NCBI RefSeq assembly: GCF_001981525.1
Contig: NZ_MPSB01000003.1
Coordinates: 248,001-312,000 of the forward strand
DNA: 64,000 bases
Direction: 5' to 3'
Source: Sphingomonas jeddahensis
Lineage (GTDB): Bacteria; Pseudomonadota; Alphaproteobacteria; Sphingomonadales; Sphingomonadaceae
Positions 1 through 9,673 of the stretch are shown one piece after another. Each line of letters opens with the position of its first letter. The stretch's first letter is position 1. A model generated the notes under the pieces. It saw only the letters and a list, made by a program, of their open reading frames with translations. It searched no databases and was not told the DNA's origin. Made by a program: the position numbers and the translations under genes.

Positions 1-155
1 CCGGCAGCGGCGACACGCGCGGCCAGATCCGCCTCGGCTTTCCGACGCTTGAGGCAGCGACCGCTTATGCCGAGCGTGAGGGGATCGCCTACACGGTGGT
101 GTCCGCGCCGGAGAAGACGCTGAAGCTGCAAAGCTACGCGGACAATTTCAAGTAA
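1..155 (+). CDS. NDUFS4-family complex I accessory subunit (3' end only)
   Basis: Only the last 50 codons are inside the window; the gene enters from the left and stops at TAA 153-155. The visible residues include GQIRLGFPTLEAATAYAERE and the ending LQSYADNFK, which match the C-terminal half of the ETC complex I subunit family (NDUFS4/AQDQ, PF04800). This accessory subunit sits on the peripheral arm of alphaproteobacterial and mitochondrial NADH:quinone oxidoreductase. It is normally about 100 residues, so roughly half is missing. It ends head-on against the AsnC-type gene, with the two stop regions overlapping by 8 bp. Family identification rests on recognition of the C-terminal pattern. Confidence 0.8.
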   Translation, partial: GSGDTRGQIRLGFPTLEAATAYAEREGIAYTVVSAPEKTLKLQSYADNFK

Positions 156-615
156 GCGGCGCTCCGGCCGGCGGCGACCGGCGGTGTTCGGACAGGATCA
201 CTGTCGTCTCCACGGCAGTGACGCCGTCCAGACCGCTCAGGCGATCGGCCAGCCCGGATAGTGCCTGCGGCGAATCGGCGGAGACGAGCAGGACCGCGTC
301 GCGATCCCCTGCGATCGAGAAAATCCGCTCGATCTGCGGCCAGCCACGCAGCTGGTCGATGACGCGCGCGCAGGGTCGGACGCCGATCGACAGCGTGACG
401 AACGCAGAGACGCGGCCGATCGTGTCCGGAGCGACGAGTGTCGCATAGCCCAGGATCACGCCGTCGCGTTCCAGCCGCGCCAGACGGGCCTGCACCGCCG
501 TCCGAGAGAGATGGAGGTCGCGCGCGATCGCAGCCGCGGGCCGACGTGCGTCAGTGGCAAGGATCGCCACGATCCGGCGGTCGGTGTCGTCCAGCCGCTT
601 GTCGATCCGGTTCAT
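148..615 (-). CDS. Lrp/AsnC family transcriptional regulator
   Basis: A 155-aa protein with the usual size and two-domain plan of the Lrp/AsnC family. Residues about 8-60 form the N-terminal winged helix-turn-helix (DDTDRRIVAILATDARRPAA, then LSRTAVQARLARLERDGVI), and about 70-145 the RAM effector-binding and oligomerisation domain. Family members are octameric regulators that sense amino acids and often control a divergent neighbour. Here the divergent gene is the small cupin starting 88 bp away, so that gene or the regulator itself is the first candidate target. The effector cannot be read from the sequence. Confidence 0.88.
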   Translation of the reverse strand: MNRIDKRLDDTDRRIVAILATDARRPAAAIARDLHLSRTAVQARLARLERDGVILGYATLVAPDTIGRVSAFVTLSIGVRPCARVIDQLRGWPQIERIFSIAGDRDAVLLVSADSPQALSGLADRLSGLDGVTAVETTVILSEHRRSPPAGAPLT

Positions 616-703
616 GCCTTCGCATCGCCGTCAATCACGGCGCTTCGCAATCTGGCCAGTGGTTCGCCTCCGCCGCATCTGTGCGCCCGGAATGGAGGTG
701 GGA

Positions 704-1015
704 ATGAAACTTGTCGAGGCGCATCAGTTCACGGGGCGGCGGGCATGGGATGCCCTGCCGCTCGCCCGGATCGGCGACGTCACCGTTCGGCTGCATTGGA
801 CGGACCAGCCCTATGTCTGGCACGTCAATGAAGGCGAGGAGATTTTCGCCGTGCTGGACGGCGTGGTGGACATGCACGTGCGCGTGGATGGCGCGGAGTG
901 TGTCCATCGGATGGTCGCCGGTTCGATCTTCCATGCCGAGCCAGGCGACGCGCACCGGGCGGTGCCGATCGGGGCCGCGCGAATTCTGGTGGTCGAGCGG
1001 GCGGGGAGCATCTGA
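704..1015 (+). CDS. Small cupin-domain protein
   Basis: A 103-aa single-domain cupin. The start at 704 is chosen because GGAGGT lies directly upstream (694-699); an in-frame ATG at 692 would sit on top of this site. The cupin motif is seen as HVNEGEEIFAVLDG (the histidine and glutamates of motif 1) followed by motif 2 around GSIFHAEPGDAHRAVP, with histidines suited to bind one metal. Such stand-alone cupins are metal-binding enzymes or sensors of unknown specificity. It is divergent from the AsnC-type regulator, which suggests regulation by it. No substrate is evident. Confidence 0.8.
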   Translation: MKLVEAHQFTGRRAWDALPLARIGDVTVRLHWTDQPYVWHVNEGEEIFAVLDGVVDMHVRVDGAECVHRMVAGSIFHAEPGDAHRAVPIGAARILVVERAGSI

Positions 1016-1050
1016 GCGGCGCCGGCGGCGGGCGCCGGCGCGCCCTGCCG

Positions 1051-1959
<909 letters not shown>

Positions 1960-2469
1960 TTAGTCCTCTCGTATGGTGTAGGGATCCGCGATGCCCAGCG
2001 TGGCGAGCGCATCGCGCTCGATCGCCTCCATCGCATCCCCTTCGTCGTCGTTCATGTGATCATAGCCGAGCAGATGCAAGGTGCCGTGCACGATCAGGTG
2101 GCTGGCATGATCGGTGACGCTGATCCCGCGCTCCGCCGCTTCGGCGGTGCAGACGCCATGCGCCAGGACGATATCGCCCAGCAGCACCTCGCCATCGTCG
2201 GAATTCTGGCTGACCGTATCGATCAGGTCGCGCTGCACCATCGGGAAGGACAGGACGTTGGTGGGCTTGTCCTTGCCGCGATACTGGTTGTTGAGCGTGT
2301 GGACCTCCGCATCGGAGGTGAGGCGGATGCTCACCTCCACGTTGGCTCTGGTGTCGAGCAGCGTGCGGAAGGGCGTCGCGCCGACCGCGGCACGCACCGC
2401 GGCGTTGGCGAGTTGCTCCCAGCGGCCGTTAGGCCAGGGCTCTTCCTGCGAAAGGGCGATGTCGATCAT
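1960..2469 (-). CDS. ybeY: Endoribonuclease YbeY (rRNA maturation)
   Basis: A 169-aa YbeY, the zinc-dependent single-strand endoribonuclease needed for 16S rRNA 3'-end maturation and 70S quality control. The signature HGTLHLLGYDH lies at residues 128-138, giving the three zinc-ligand histidines (128, 132, 138). The start at ATG 2469 (MIDIALSQEE) is chosen because it overlaps the vapC stop codon as ATGA; a longer reading from 2550 would run deep into vapC. The stop at 1960-1962 abuts the GTG of corC. It normally follows phoH directly, but here vapBC lies between them, so ybeY expression now depends on read-through from, or coupling to, vapC. Confidence 0.93.
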   Translation of the reverse strand: MIDIALSQEEPWPNGRWEQLANAAVRAAVGATPFRTLLDTRANVEVSIRLTSDAEVHTLNNQYRGKDKPTNVLSFPMVQRDLIDTVSQNSDDGEVLLGDIVLAHGVCTAEAAERGISVTDHASHLIVHGTLHLLGYDHMNDDEGDAMEAIERDALATLGIADPYTIRED

Positions 2470-2867
2470 GGCATGTCCGTGTGCACGAAATCGTCGCCCT
2501 TGTAGAGCAGCTTTGCATTGTTTGTCTTGGCGCAGGCATAGGCGAAGCAATCGCCCATGTTCAGGCGCGCGGGGTGATTACCCTTGCCATAGCGGTCCTG
2601 TACCCGGGCGGCTTCATGCGCCACCGCTGCGTCGATCCCGGTGATGCCGATGGCCAGTGCCGCGCACCAACGTTGCGCCTCCGCCAGGCCGTCAGCGACG
2701 CTGATCGGATCGCGGCTGAGCCTCGCCAACGCGCGTGCGGTTTCCCACAGGGCTATGCCGCTCGTGGTGCGCTGCTGGTCTTGTTCCATGACGAGAAGCA
2801 GGTGCTCACTCTCGGCCTCGTTGGCGATGATTGCCACCAGTGCCGATGCGTCGACGAACAGCGTCAT
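2466..2867 (-). CDS. vapC: VapC toxin, PIN-domain ribonuclease
   Basis: A 133-aa PIN-domain protein, the toxin of a type II VapBC pair. The N-terminus MTLFVDASALVAII carries the first catalytic aspartate (D6), ETARAL the conserved glutamate, and NMGDCFAYACAK the C-terminal acidic motif typical of VapC toxins that cut tRNA or rRNA. It overlaps the vapB stop by 4 bp upstream and the ybeY start by 4 bp downstream. The intact acidic residues suggest an active nuclease. The precise RNA target is not predictable. Confidence 0.9.
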   Translation of the reverse strand: MTLFVDASALVAIIANEAESEHLLLVMEQDQQRTTSGIALWETARALARLSRDPISVADGLAEAQRWCAALAIGITGIDAAVAHEAARVQDRYGKGNHPARLNMGDCFAYACAKTNNAKLLYKGDDFVHTDMP

Positions 2868-3106
2868 TCGTCGTCGTACAGCGAATCGTAGAACGCCTTG
2901 TCGATGATCACGTCGGGATCGTAGCGGAGCGGGGACGTGCGACGCAGTTCCGCGATCTTTTCCCCCAGCGATAGCCGCGGTGTCATCCGCGCGAGTTCGT
3001 TGGCGAGCGCACGTTTGACCGCAGCCACCTTGGTCACCCCGCAGACGGCGGCGAGTTCTTCCGCCATTTGCCGCACCTCGTCGTCCTTGACGTAAAGAGC
3101 ACCCAC
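2864..3106 (-). CDS. vapB: VapB-type antitoxin (Rv0623-like)
   Basis: An 80-aa antitoxin paired with the PIN toxin. The N-terminal half (residues about 5-45, VKDDEVRQMAEELAAV then VTKVAAVKRALANEL) looks like the DNA-binding half of the PF07704 (Rv0623-like) VapB group. The C-terminal half (LRYDPDVIIDKAFYDSLYDD) is the acidic tail expected to thread into the toxin. The start is GTG at 3106 with a perfect AGGAGG at 3112-3117, five bases upstream. The 4-bp overlap with vapC is the normal TA arrangement. An inverted repeat overlapping the leader is the probable autoregulatory operator. Confidence 0.87.
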   Translation of the reverse strand: MGALYVKDDEVRQMAEELAAVCGVTKVAAVKRALANELARMTPRLSLGEKIAELRRTSPLRYDPDVIIDKAFYDSLYDDE

Positions 3107-3115
3107 CTTGGCCTC

Positions 3116-3157
3116 CTGGAATATCCTAGATTTAGTTCAGGATATCCCAGCCTTCAA
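3116..3157 (-). promoter_or_regulatory. vapBC promoter and probable VapB operator
   Basis: Between phoH and vapB lies an AT-rich inverted repeat with 12-bp arms (3116-3127 and 3139-3150) that match at 11 of 12 positions, core ATATCCT/AGGATAT, with an 11-bp spacer. On the minus strand a possible -35 TTGAAG (3152-3157) inside the end of phoH is 17 bp from a possible -10 TAAATC (3129-3134) that sits in the spacer. Repressor binding there would block the promoter, as known for VapBC complexes. The promoter boxes are only fair matches; the inverted repeat is clear. Confidence 0.65.
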
Positions 3158-4158
3158 GCATCCTTGCCCTCATACGCCTCTACGATGCGCCCGACGATCG
3201 GGTGGCGCACCACGTCGGCGGCGCTGAAGCGGCAGAGCGCAATGCCCTCGACTCCCTCCAGCCGCATCGTCGCATCGGCGAGGCCGCTGGCGGCGACGCC
3301 GCCGGGGAGGTCGGTCTGGTTGGGATCGCCGCAGATCACCATCCGGCTGTTCTGGCCGAAGCGGGTGAGGAACATCTTCATCTGCGCCGGCGTGGTGTTC
3401 TGTGCCTCGTCGAGGATCACGAAGGCGTCGGCCAGCGTGCGGCCGCGCATAAAGGCGATCGGCGCGATCTCGATCTCGCCGCTGGCGATGCGCCGCTCGA
3501 CCTGCTCGGCGGGAAGGCAGTCGTAGAGCGCGTCGTAGAGCGGGCGCAGGTACGGATCGACCTTCTCCTTCATGTCGCCGGGCAGGAAGCCCAGCCGCTC
3601 GCCGGCTTCCACCGCGGGGCGCGAAAGGATCAGCCGCTGGACGCTGCCGGTGATGAGCTGCGCCACCGCCTGCGCGACCGCGAGATAGGTCTTGCCGGTG
3701 CCCGCCGGACCCAGCGCGAAGATCATGTCGTTATGCACCAGCTCGCGCATGTAATGCGCCTGCGCCGGGGTACGGGGGACGATCGTCTTCTTGCGCGTCC
3801 GGATCATGATGGGCGGCGCGCCGCCGCCCGATCGTTCGGCGGAGATGATCCCGTCCAGCGTCGGCTCGGCGGCCATGGCGATCGACGCGTCGACGAGGCC
3901 GCCGTCGATCTCCTCGCCGCGACCGATCCGGGCATAAAGATCGTTCAGCACGTCGCGCGCCAGCGCCACCTGCTCGGCCGTCCCCTCCAGCCCGACGCGA
4001 TTGCCGCGCGCGGTGATGTACACGCCAAGGCGGTTTTCCAGCGTGACGAGGTTGCGGTCATATTGACCGAACAGTGCGCTGAGCACCTGAGGGCGATCGA
4101 ACGTCAGTTCGGCGCGGCTACGTTCGCCCGGCTGGGCGGCTGCGGGCTTGCGGCTCAT
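3154..4158 (-). CDS. phoH: PhoH family ATPase
   Basis: A 334-aa PhoH-like P-loop ATPase of the ybeZ type. The Walker A motif GPAGTGKT is at residues 150-157 and the Walker B region is DAFVILDEAQN. The N-terminal ~110 residues form the KH-like RNA-binding extension seen in bacterial PhoH. In many bacteria phoH/ybeZ is genetically and physically linked to ybeY, and it is thought to act with it in RNA metabolism. Here the normal adjacency is broken by the vapBC insert. It lies 97 bp downstream of miaB on the same strand and is probably cotranscribed with it. Confidence 0.9.
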   Translation of the reverse strand: MSRKPAAAQPGERSRAELTFDRPQVLSALFGQYDRNLVTLENRLGVYITARGNRVGLEGTAEQVALARDVLNDLYARIGRGEEIDGGLVDASIAMAAEPTLDGIISAERSGGGAPPIMIRTRKKTIVPRTPAQAHYMRELVHNDMIFALGPAGTGKTYLAVAQAVAQLITGSVQRLILSRPAVEAGERLGFLPGDMKEKVDPYLRPLYDALYDCLPAEQVERRIASGEIEIAPIAFMRGRTLADAFVILDEAQNTTPAQMKMFLTRFGQNSRMVICGDPNQTDLPGGVAASGLADATMRLEGVEGIALCRFSAADVVRHPIVGRIVEAYEGKDA

Positions 4159-4255
4159 CGGGCTCCTTGGAGGCGGATCATGCCCGGCTAATGTGGCAGC
4201 GCGAGGGGGCGAGTGTAACCCCCCAAATCAGGAAGATTGCGCAGCTTCGAAAAGG

Positions 4256-5575
4256 TCAGGCCGCCACCGCCATTTTCGGAACGGCGATCACGGAATTGGG
4301 GCCGGCCTGCGTCAGCTCGACGGTGACCAGATCGCCGATCGCATGATCGCCGCTGAGCAGCACGGATTGCAGCCACGGCGATTTGCCGAGCCACTGGCCC
4401 TGCAACTTGCCACGCCGCTCAATCAATATGTCGCAGCTGCGGCCGACGCTCGCCTGGTTGAAGGCGTGCTGGTCGCGGCCGAGCGCCGTCTGCAGCCGCT
4501 GGAGGCGCTCGGCCATCACCTCTTCCGGAATCTGGCCCCCGAGGTCCGCGGCGGGGGTGCCGGGGCGCGGGCTGTATTTGAAGCTGAACGCCTGGGCGTA
4601 GCCGACCGCATCGACCAGGCTCAGCGTTTCGGCGAACTCGGCCTCGGTCTCGCCGGGGAAGCCGACGATGAAGTCGCCCGACAGCGCAATGTCCGGGCGC
4701 GCGGCGCGGATGCGATCGAGCAGGCGGAGGTATGAATCGCGCGTATGGCTGCGGTTCATCGCCTTCAGCACGCGGTCGCTGCCCGCCTGTACCGGCAGGT
4801 GGAGGAACGGCATCAGGCTCTCGACGTCACGGTGCGCGTCGATCAGCCCCTGTGCCATGTCGTTGGGGTGGCTTGTGGTGTAGCGGATGCGCGCGAGGCC
4901 GGGGATGCGATCGAGCATGCGGATCAGGTCGTGCAGGCCCTTCGTGCCATCGGTCCAGGCGTTGACGTTCTGCCCCAGCAGCGTGATCTCGCGCGCGCCG
5001 GCGTCGACCAGCGCCTTGGCCTCGTCGACAATGGCCGCGAAGGGCCGGCTGACCTCCGCGCCGCGCGTATAGGGCACGACGCAATAGGTGCAGAATTTGT
5101 CACAGCCCTCCTGTACGGTCAGGAAGGCGGTGGGGCCGACCTTGCGGCGCGCGGGCAGCGCGCCGAACTTGGACGCGACCGGCATGTCGGTGTCGACCGA
5201 CGCAGTGCCAGCCGCGGCATCGGCGATCAGCCTGGGCAGGTTGTGATAGGCCTGCGGGCCGACCACCACGTCCACCTTGGCGCGGCGCACGATCTCCTCG
5301 CCCTCCGCCTGCGCGACGCAGCCGGCAATGGCGATCATCGGCGCCTGCGCACCCCGGCCGCGCCGGTCCTTGCGCATGCGACCGATATCCGAGAACACCT
5401 TCTCGGTTGCCTTTTCACGGATGTGGCAGGTGTTGAGCACGACCAGATCGGCGTCGGCGGCATCGACCTGCGCCATACCCTCGCCGGCCATCAACTCGGC
5501 CATGCGCTCGCCATCGTACACGTTCATCTGACAGCCGAAGGATTTGACGGCAAAGGTTTTTGGAGGCGTCTTCAT
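4256..5575 (-). CDS. miaB: tRNA-2-methylthio-N6-dimethylallyladenosine synthase MiaB
   Basis: A 439-aa radical-SAM methylthiotransferase that adds the 2-methylthio group to i6A37 of tRNAs. The N-terminal auxiliary cluster cysteines are C15 (SFGCQMN), C50 ([10 protein letters not shown]) and C86 ([10 protein letters not shown]). The radical-SAM CxxxCxxC is C158/C162/C165 in [19 protein letters not shown]-terminal TRAM domain for tRNA binding occupies the last ~65 residues. The ATG at 5575 gives the family length; the reading frame extends further upstream only into plsC. It begins 10 bp after plsC in the same operon. Confidence 0.95.
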   Translation of the reverse strand: MKTPPKTFAVKSFGCQMNVYDGERMAELMAGEGMAQVDAADADLVVLNTCHIREKATEKVFSDIGRMRKDRRGRGAQAPMIAIAGCVAQAEGEEIVRRAKVDVVVGPQAYHNLPRLIADAAAGTASVDTDMPVASKFGALPARRKVGPTAFLTVQEGCDKFCTYCVVPYTRGAEVSRPFAAIVDEAKALVDAGAREITLLGQNVNAWTDGTKGLHDLIRMLDRIPGLARIRYTTSHPNDMAQGLIDAHRDVESLMPFLHLPVQAGSDRVLKAMNRSHTRDSYLRLLDRIRAARPDIALSGDFIVGFPGETEAEFAETLSLVDAVGYAQAFSFKYSPRPGTPAADLGGQIPEEVMAERLQRLQTALGRDQHAFNQASVGRSCDILIERRGKLQGQWLGKSPWLQSVLLSGDHAIGDLVTVELTQAGPNSVIAVPKMAVAA

Positions 5576-5585
5576 GGGGCGCCGC

Positions 5586-6320
5586 CTATAGCGCAGGCGC
5601 GCCACCTTCGCCACCAGCCGCCGCGATCCGCGCCCGCGCCTCGGCGGCGATCGCCTTGCGGCCGGGGTAATCGCGCGGGTCGAAGGGATCGCAGAAGGTG
5701 AGCGTGGCGGTGAAGCTGCCGCGACGGCGCAGCACGCGTGCGGCATGGCTCTGGCCAGGTTCGTCGCCGACCCAGGCGAGTTCGCGAGTCGCCGCGCCAT
5801 AATCGATGCGGACCGGCTGGACGAGCACGCCCGGCGGCGGCGGATCCAGCACGGCAAGCAGCGCGGCCTTGAAGGGGAGGAGGGTCTCGCCGTCGCCGGT
5901 CGTCCCCTCGGGAAAGATGGTTATCGCCCAGGTGTCGGCCAGCGCATCGCGCAGCGCGTTGATCTGATCCGCCACCGCCATGCGATCCTCACGCCGCACG
6001 AAAATGGTGCGGTTAAGCGTGCACAGCCACCCCACCAGCGGCACTTGGCGCAGCTCCGCCTTGGCGACAAAGGCGCTGCCGTTGCGCCCGGCGAGCAGCG
6101 GAATGTCCATCCAGCTCAAGTGATTGGATACGAACACCACGTCGCGCCGGAGCGGCGTTCCGATGGTCCGCCGCCGCGCGCCGATGATCCATCCCACGCT
6201 GCCCAGGAACCACATCGGCCAGGGCGATGGCAGGCGGACGAGCCGCCACAGGAGGTGGAGCGGCAGCGCGAGGAGCAACGCGGCGACAAGCGCCGCAAGA
6301 CGCAGGGCGATCCGGATCAA
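5586..6320 (-). CDS. plsC: 1-acyl-sn-glycerol-3-phosphate acyltransferase
   Basis: A 244-aa inner-membrane PlsC that acylates lysophosphatidic acid to phosphatidic acid. An N-terminal hydrophobic segment (about residues 5-25) anchors it. The acyltransferase motifs are NHLSWMD (H67 and D72 of the NHx4D catalytic dyad) and FPEGTT (about 136-141). The start overlaps the stop of the MFS gene by 4 bp, so the two are coupled. plsC next to miaB is the common alphaproteobacterial order. Confidence 0.9.
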   Translation of the reverse strand: MIRIALRLAALVAALLLALPLHLLWRLVRLPSPWPMWFLGSVGWIIGARRRTIGTPLRRDVVFVSNHLSWMDIPLLAGRNGSAFVAKAELRQVPLVGWLCTLNRTIFVRREDRMAVADQINALRDALADTWAITIFPEGTTGDGETLLPFKAALLAVLDPPPPGVLVQPVRIDYGAATRELAWVGDEPGQSHAARVLRRRGSFTATLTFCDPFDPRDYPGRKAIAAEARARIAAAGGEGGAPAL

Positions 6321-7876
6321 GCGAGATCCGGTTCACCCGCCGCGCGCGCGCGGGCCTCGCGGCTCGCCTCCGCGGCCGGCACCAGCTTGAACGCGGCGAT
6401 CGCGGCGGCGAGCGTGATCGGCACGGTCACCAACAATGAGAGCACGCCGGTCGACAGGCTGCCGGTCAGCGACGACACGCGGCCGGCAAGATACGGCCCC
6501 ATCGCCAGCCCGATCAGCGTGGTGCCGATGAAATAGGTCGCGGTCGCCGCACCGCGCATCCGCGGCAGCACCAGATCCTGCGTCGTCGCGGCTGACGTGC
6601 CGAGCGCCCAGGCGGCGGTGAACTGCGCCAGGAACAGGCAGATGTAGAGGACCAGCGGCGTATCGGTGGTGAAGCCGATCGCCAGGAACGGCGCTGGAAG
6701 CACCGCGCCAAGCGACACCATGATCAGCCGCCCGCCGGGGTGCTTCTGCCGCAACCGATCACCCACGATTCCGCCCACGGTGACGCCGAGAAAGCCCGAC
6801 AGCGCGCCCATGCCGCCCAGGATCAGCCCGGCCTCCGCCGGCGAAATGCCGAGATCGCGCATCGCATAAGGCGGCGCCCAGAAACCGGCGGCATAGCTGA
6901 GGAAGGCGTTCAAACCATAAGCGACAACGGTGCACAGGAAGGCGGGCGTGCCGATGATGAGCGTGAAGGTCGGCAGATCGCGCTGCCGCAGCGTGAGTGC
7001 CCAGGAGAAGACCGCATAGGCGCCAAGGCCCACGGCGGTCCATTGCGCGACCGGCTCCCCGAAGCTGACGAGCAGCGCGACGGCCGCCGCCGCCACGGCC
7101 GCACCGACAAGGTTCCACATCACCGTCCGCGTGCCGCAGCGCGCCGCACCGATCAGCGTGAGCGGCGGGATGATGTTGAGCAGTTCCTCGAAGAACGCCT
7201 TGAACGGCGCCGGATGCGGCGGCTGGGCGAGCCCTTCGGACATGCCGCGCACCGGCTCGCGCAAGGTCGCGATCCACAAGGCGATGACGATGCCGGGCAG
7301 GCCGACCGCAAGGAATGCCGCCTGCCATCCCGCCAGCCCGAACGGGCCGCCATCGGGATAAGCGCTGTTCCAGCTTTGGACGATCAAGCCGCCGATGAAC
7401 AGCGAGATGCCCGCACCGACATAGATGCCGGCGGAATAGATCGACAGCGCGGTGGCGCGCAGCTTCTTGGGGAAATAGTCCGAGATCAGCGAATAGGCCG
7501 AGGGGCTGGCGGTGGCCTCGCCGATCCCGACGCCGATGCGCGCGGCGGCGAGCTGTCCGCCGCTTTTCGACAGGCCCGACAGCGCCGTCATCGTCGACCA
7601 GAGCGCGAGGCCCACGCTGATCAGGCGCACGCGATGCCAGCTATCCGCCAATCGACCGAGCGGGATGCCGAACAAGGCGTAGAACACGCCAAACGCGGTG
7701 CCGTACAGGAAACCCAGATCCTCATCGCGCAGGTTCAGGTCGCGCTTGATGTCTTCGGCCAGGATCGAAATCACCTGCCGGTCGATGAAGTTGAGGATAT
7801 AAACCACGAACAGGATCGACAGGACGTACCAGGCATAGCCGTTGGCGCGATACTCGCCGTCCGCGTTGGTCTGCAT
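6317..7876 (-). CDS. Spinster-like MFS transporter
   Basis: A 519-aa major facilitator with about 12 hydrophobic segments. The first helix region YAWYVLSILFVVYILNFIDR and the loop GRLADSWHRVRLI (MFS motif A region) are typical of the spinster-like group abundant in sphingomonads. Substrates of that group are mostly unknown; lipids and aromatic compounds have been suggested. It overlaps plsC by 4 bp. The position in front of plsC-miaB is unusual for a transporter and could be a lineage-specific addition. Confidence 0.82.
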   Translation of the reverse strand: MQTNADGEYRANGYAWYVLSILFVVYILNFIDRQVISILAEDIKRDLNLRDEDLGFLYGTAFGVFYALFGIPLGRLADSWHRVRLISVGLALWSTMTALSGLSKSGGQLAAARIGVGIGEATASPSAYSLISDYFPKKLRATALSIYSAGIYVGAGISLFIGGLIVQSWNSAYPDGGPFGLAGWQAAFLAVGLPGIVIALWIATLREPVRGMSEGLAQPPHPAPFKAFFEELLNIIPPLTLIGAARCGTRTVMWNLVGAAVAAAAVALLVSFGEPVAQWTAVGLGAYAVFSWALTLRQRDLPTFTLIIGTPAFLCTVVAYGLNAFLSYAAGFWAPPYAMRDLGISPAEAGLILGGMGALSGFLGVTVGGIVGDRLRQKHPGGRLIMVSLGAVLPAPFLAIGFTTDTPLVLYICLFLAQFTAAWALGTSAATTQDLVLPRMRGAATATYFIGTTLIGLAMGPYLAGRVSSLTGSLSTGVLSLLVTVPITLAAAIAAFKLVPAAEASREARARAAGEPDLA

Positions 7877-7920
7877 CCGCTCCTGATCCTTTTATGGTCT
7901 GCGGTTTGCGTATCAGCGTT

Positions 7921-8463
7921 TCAGCCGAGGGGCCAGCGGGCGATCGCCTCGTAAGCGGCGCCGGCGCGGCCGAGATGACTTTCGTAGAGAATGAGGTGCG
8001 ACAGGGTGAAGGCATGGCTGGCCAGCGCGGCGTGTCGGGCAAGCCAGGCCTCTACCTCGATCTCGGCCTGCGCGCCGCGCGGCAAGCGGGCGAGCGTGAT
8101 ATGCGGCAGGTAAGCGCGGCGCTCCGGCGCCAGCCCAACGCGGACCATCGCCTGATCGACCTTGCGGTGGAGAGCGGCAAGGGCATCATGCGGCTGGACA
8201 CCGGCCCACAGTGCCTCTGTCCGGCCGCGATGATCGAAGCGCCCAACGCCCGCCAGCGCGACCTCGGGTGCAGGCGCGTGGACCGCGGAGAGCACGGCGG
8301 CGACATCCTCCGCCACCGGCCGATCCACTGCGCCGATGAAGCGCAGCGTCAGGTGCAATTGCTCGTCATCCTGCCACCGCGCCCCCGGCACGCCATCCAT
8401 CAGGTCGGCCAGCGCATCGCGGATGTCGAGCGGCGGGCGGAGGGCGACGAAGAGACGATGCAT
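7921..8463 (-). CDS. thpR: RNA 2',3'-cyclic phosphodiesterase (2H family)
   Basis: A 180-aa 2H phosphoesterase of the ThpR/LigT family, once called 2'-5' RNA ligase. Both catalytic HxTx motifs are present: HLTL at residues 37-40 and HITL at 121-124. The start ATG at 8463 (MHRLFVALRPP) is the family start; an upstream extension is low-complexity translation of a repeat. It opens 2',3'-cyclic phosphate ends of RNA. It lies 44 bp upstream of the MFS gene on the same strand. Confidence 0.88.
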   Translation of the reverse strand: MHRLFVALRPPLDIRDALADLMDGVPGARWQDDEQLHLTLRFIGAVDRPVAEDVAAVLSAVHAPAPEVALAGVGRFDHRGRTEALWAGVQPHDALAALHRKVDQAMVRVGLAPERRAYLPHITLARLPRGAQAEIEVEAWLARHAALASHAFTLSHLILYESHLGRAGAAYEAIARWPLG

Positions 8464-8475
8464 GGATCCCTCATA

Positions 8476-8612
8476 CCATCCTCCCCCGCCAGGGGGAGGT
8501 GGCAGCGCGGAAAGCGCTGACGAAGGGGGCGGGCGGCGATGCCTGTCGTTGGCGATCCGCCGTCCTCCCGCTCCGCCGCCACTTCCCCTTGGGGGGGGAG
8601 GATCAGCCATCG
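8476..8612. repeat. G/C-block intergenic repeat
   Basis: Upstream of thpR lies a palindromic block: CTCCCCC...GGGGGAG near 8482-8500, then GCGCGGAAAGCGCTGACGAA, and a final run of eight G residues near 8592. This is the style of short dispersed intergenic repeats of sphingomonad genomes. It probably forms hairpins in RNA, and no gene is visible inside it. Confidence 0.5.
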
Positions 8613-8672
8613 CCCGGCTGTCCTACACGGCTGGATCCGTGGCAAACCGCGATCCGCACCAAGGGACCATCA

Positions 8673-8722
8673 CGAATGTTGAGACAAACCCCGCGATCGC
8701 CTCAACTTTCTCAACATTCGCG
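8673..8722. repeat. CGAATGTTGAG/CTCAACATTCG inverted-repeat element, copy 1
   Basis: Perfect 11-bp terminal arms CGAATGTTGAG (8673-8683) and CTCAACATTCG (8710-8720) flank a 26-bp centre. Two diverged copies occur at 57486-57606. The rest of the 8464-8899 gap carries the promoter region of the Bax-inhibitor gene, but no box is clear. Confidence 0.65.
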
Positions 8723-8899
8723 CCAACAAACGCCGGTTTTCCGGCACTTACCGGTGGCGGTTCGTCAGCCGGTCGCAACGAGTGATCTGGCGCAGTGTTA
8801 CGAACTGTTGCCACAGCCCCGCCAACTTGAACTTTGGGGCTCGGCGGGCGATATTCGTCATGTGTCCGGCCCATTGCCGGACGAAGGAGTGAACTGACA

Positions 8900-9646
8900 A
8901 TGGCCAACTGGTCCGACCCCCGTCCGACCGCGAGCGCGTTCGGCGCGAGCGTACCGGGCACGCGCGGCACCGCTTATGATGCGGGCCTGCGCAAGTACAT
9001 GCTGTCTGTCTATAACTACATGGCGTCGGGCGTGCTGCTCACCGGCATCGTCGCGCTGCTGTTCGCCAGCGGCGGGCGCGACAGTCTGGCGGCGCAGGTG
9101 TTCCTGGCACCCGGCATCCTGAAGTACATCATCATGTTCTCCCCGCTGGCGTTCGTGATGGTGCTGAGCTTCGGCATCAATCGCCTGTCGACCGGCGCGG
9201 CGCAGATGATCTTCTGGGCGTTCGCGGCGATCATGGGTCTGTCGATGTCGACGATCTTCCTGGTTTATACCGGCTCGTCGATCGCCACGACCTTCTTCGC
9301 CACCTCGGTCGCGTTCCTGTCGCTGAGCCTTTACGGCTATACGACCAAGCGTAACCTGCAGGCGTTCGGCACGTTCCTGATCATGGGCGTCGTCGGTCTT
9401 CTGGTCGCCTCGCTGCTGAACCTGTGGGTCCAGTCGAGCGCGCTTCAGATGGGCATCAGCGCGATCGGTGTGCTGCTGTTCGCTGGCCTCACCGCCTATG
9501 ATACGCAGCGCATCAAGGAGATGTATTCGTACGTCGCCGGCACGGACATGATGGGCAAGGCCGTGATCATGGGCGCGCTGTCGCTCTATCTGGACTTCAT
9601 CAACATGTTCCAGTTCCTGCTCTCGTTCATGGGCAACCGCGAATAA
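8900..9646 (+). CDS. Bax inhibitor-1 / YccA family membrane protein
   Basis: A 248-aa protein with a ~35-residue cytoplasmic N-terminus and about seven transmembrane helices, the layout of the BI-1/YbhL family (PF01027). The last helices contain LTAYDTQRIKEMY, with the aspartate conserved in the family as part of the pH-sensing di-aspartyl site of these Ca2+-leak channels. The start at 8900 has AAGGAG upstream (8884-8889). It stands alone and is followed at once by a strong terminator. Bacterial function is linked to membrane-protein quality control and ion leak. Confidence 0.88.
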   Translation: MANWSDPRPTASAFGASVPGTRGTAYDAGLRKYMLSVYNYMASGVLLTGIVALLFASGGRDSLAAQVFLAPGILKYIIMFSPLAFVMVLSFGINRLSTGAAQMIFWAFAAIMGLSMSTIFLVYTGSSIATTFFATSVAFLSLSLYGYTTKRNLQAFGTFLIMGVVGLLVASLLNLWVQSSALQMGISAIGVLLFAGLTAYDTQRIKEMYSYVAGTDMMGKAVIMGALSLYLDFINMFQFLLSFMGNRE

Positions 9647-9673
9647 GAGCGAACCGAAGGACAAGCTGAGAAG

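Noticed and set aside
8723..8899. ybhL RNA motif before the Bax-inhibitor gene
   Set aside because: The ybhL motif is described from Rhizobiales; I see no matching conserved hairpin here.
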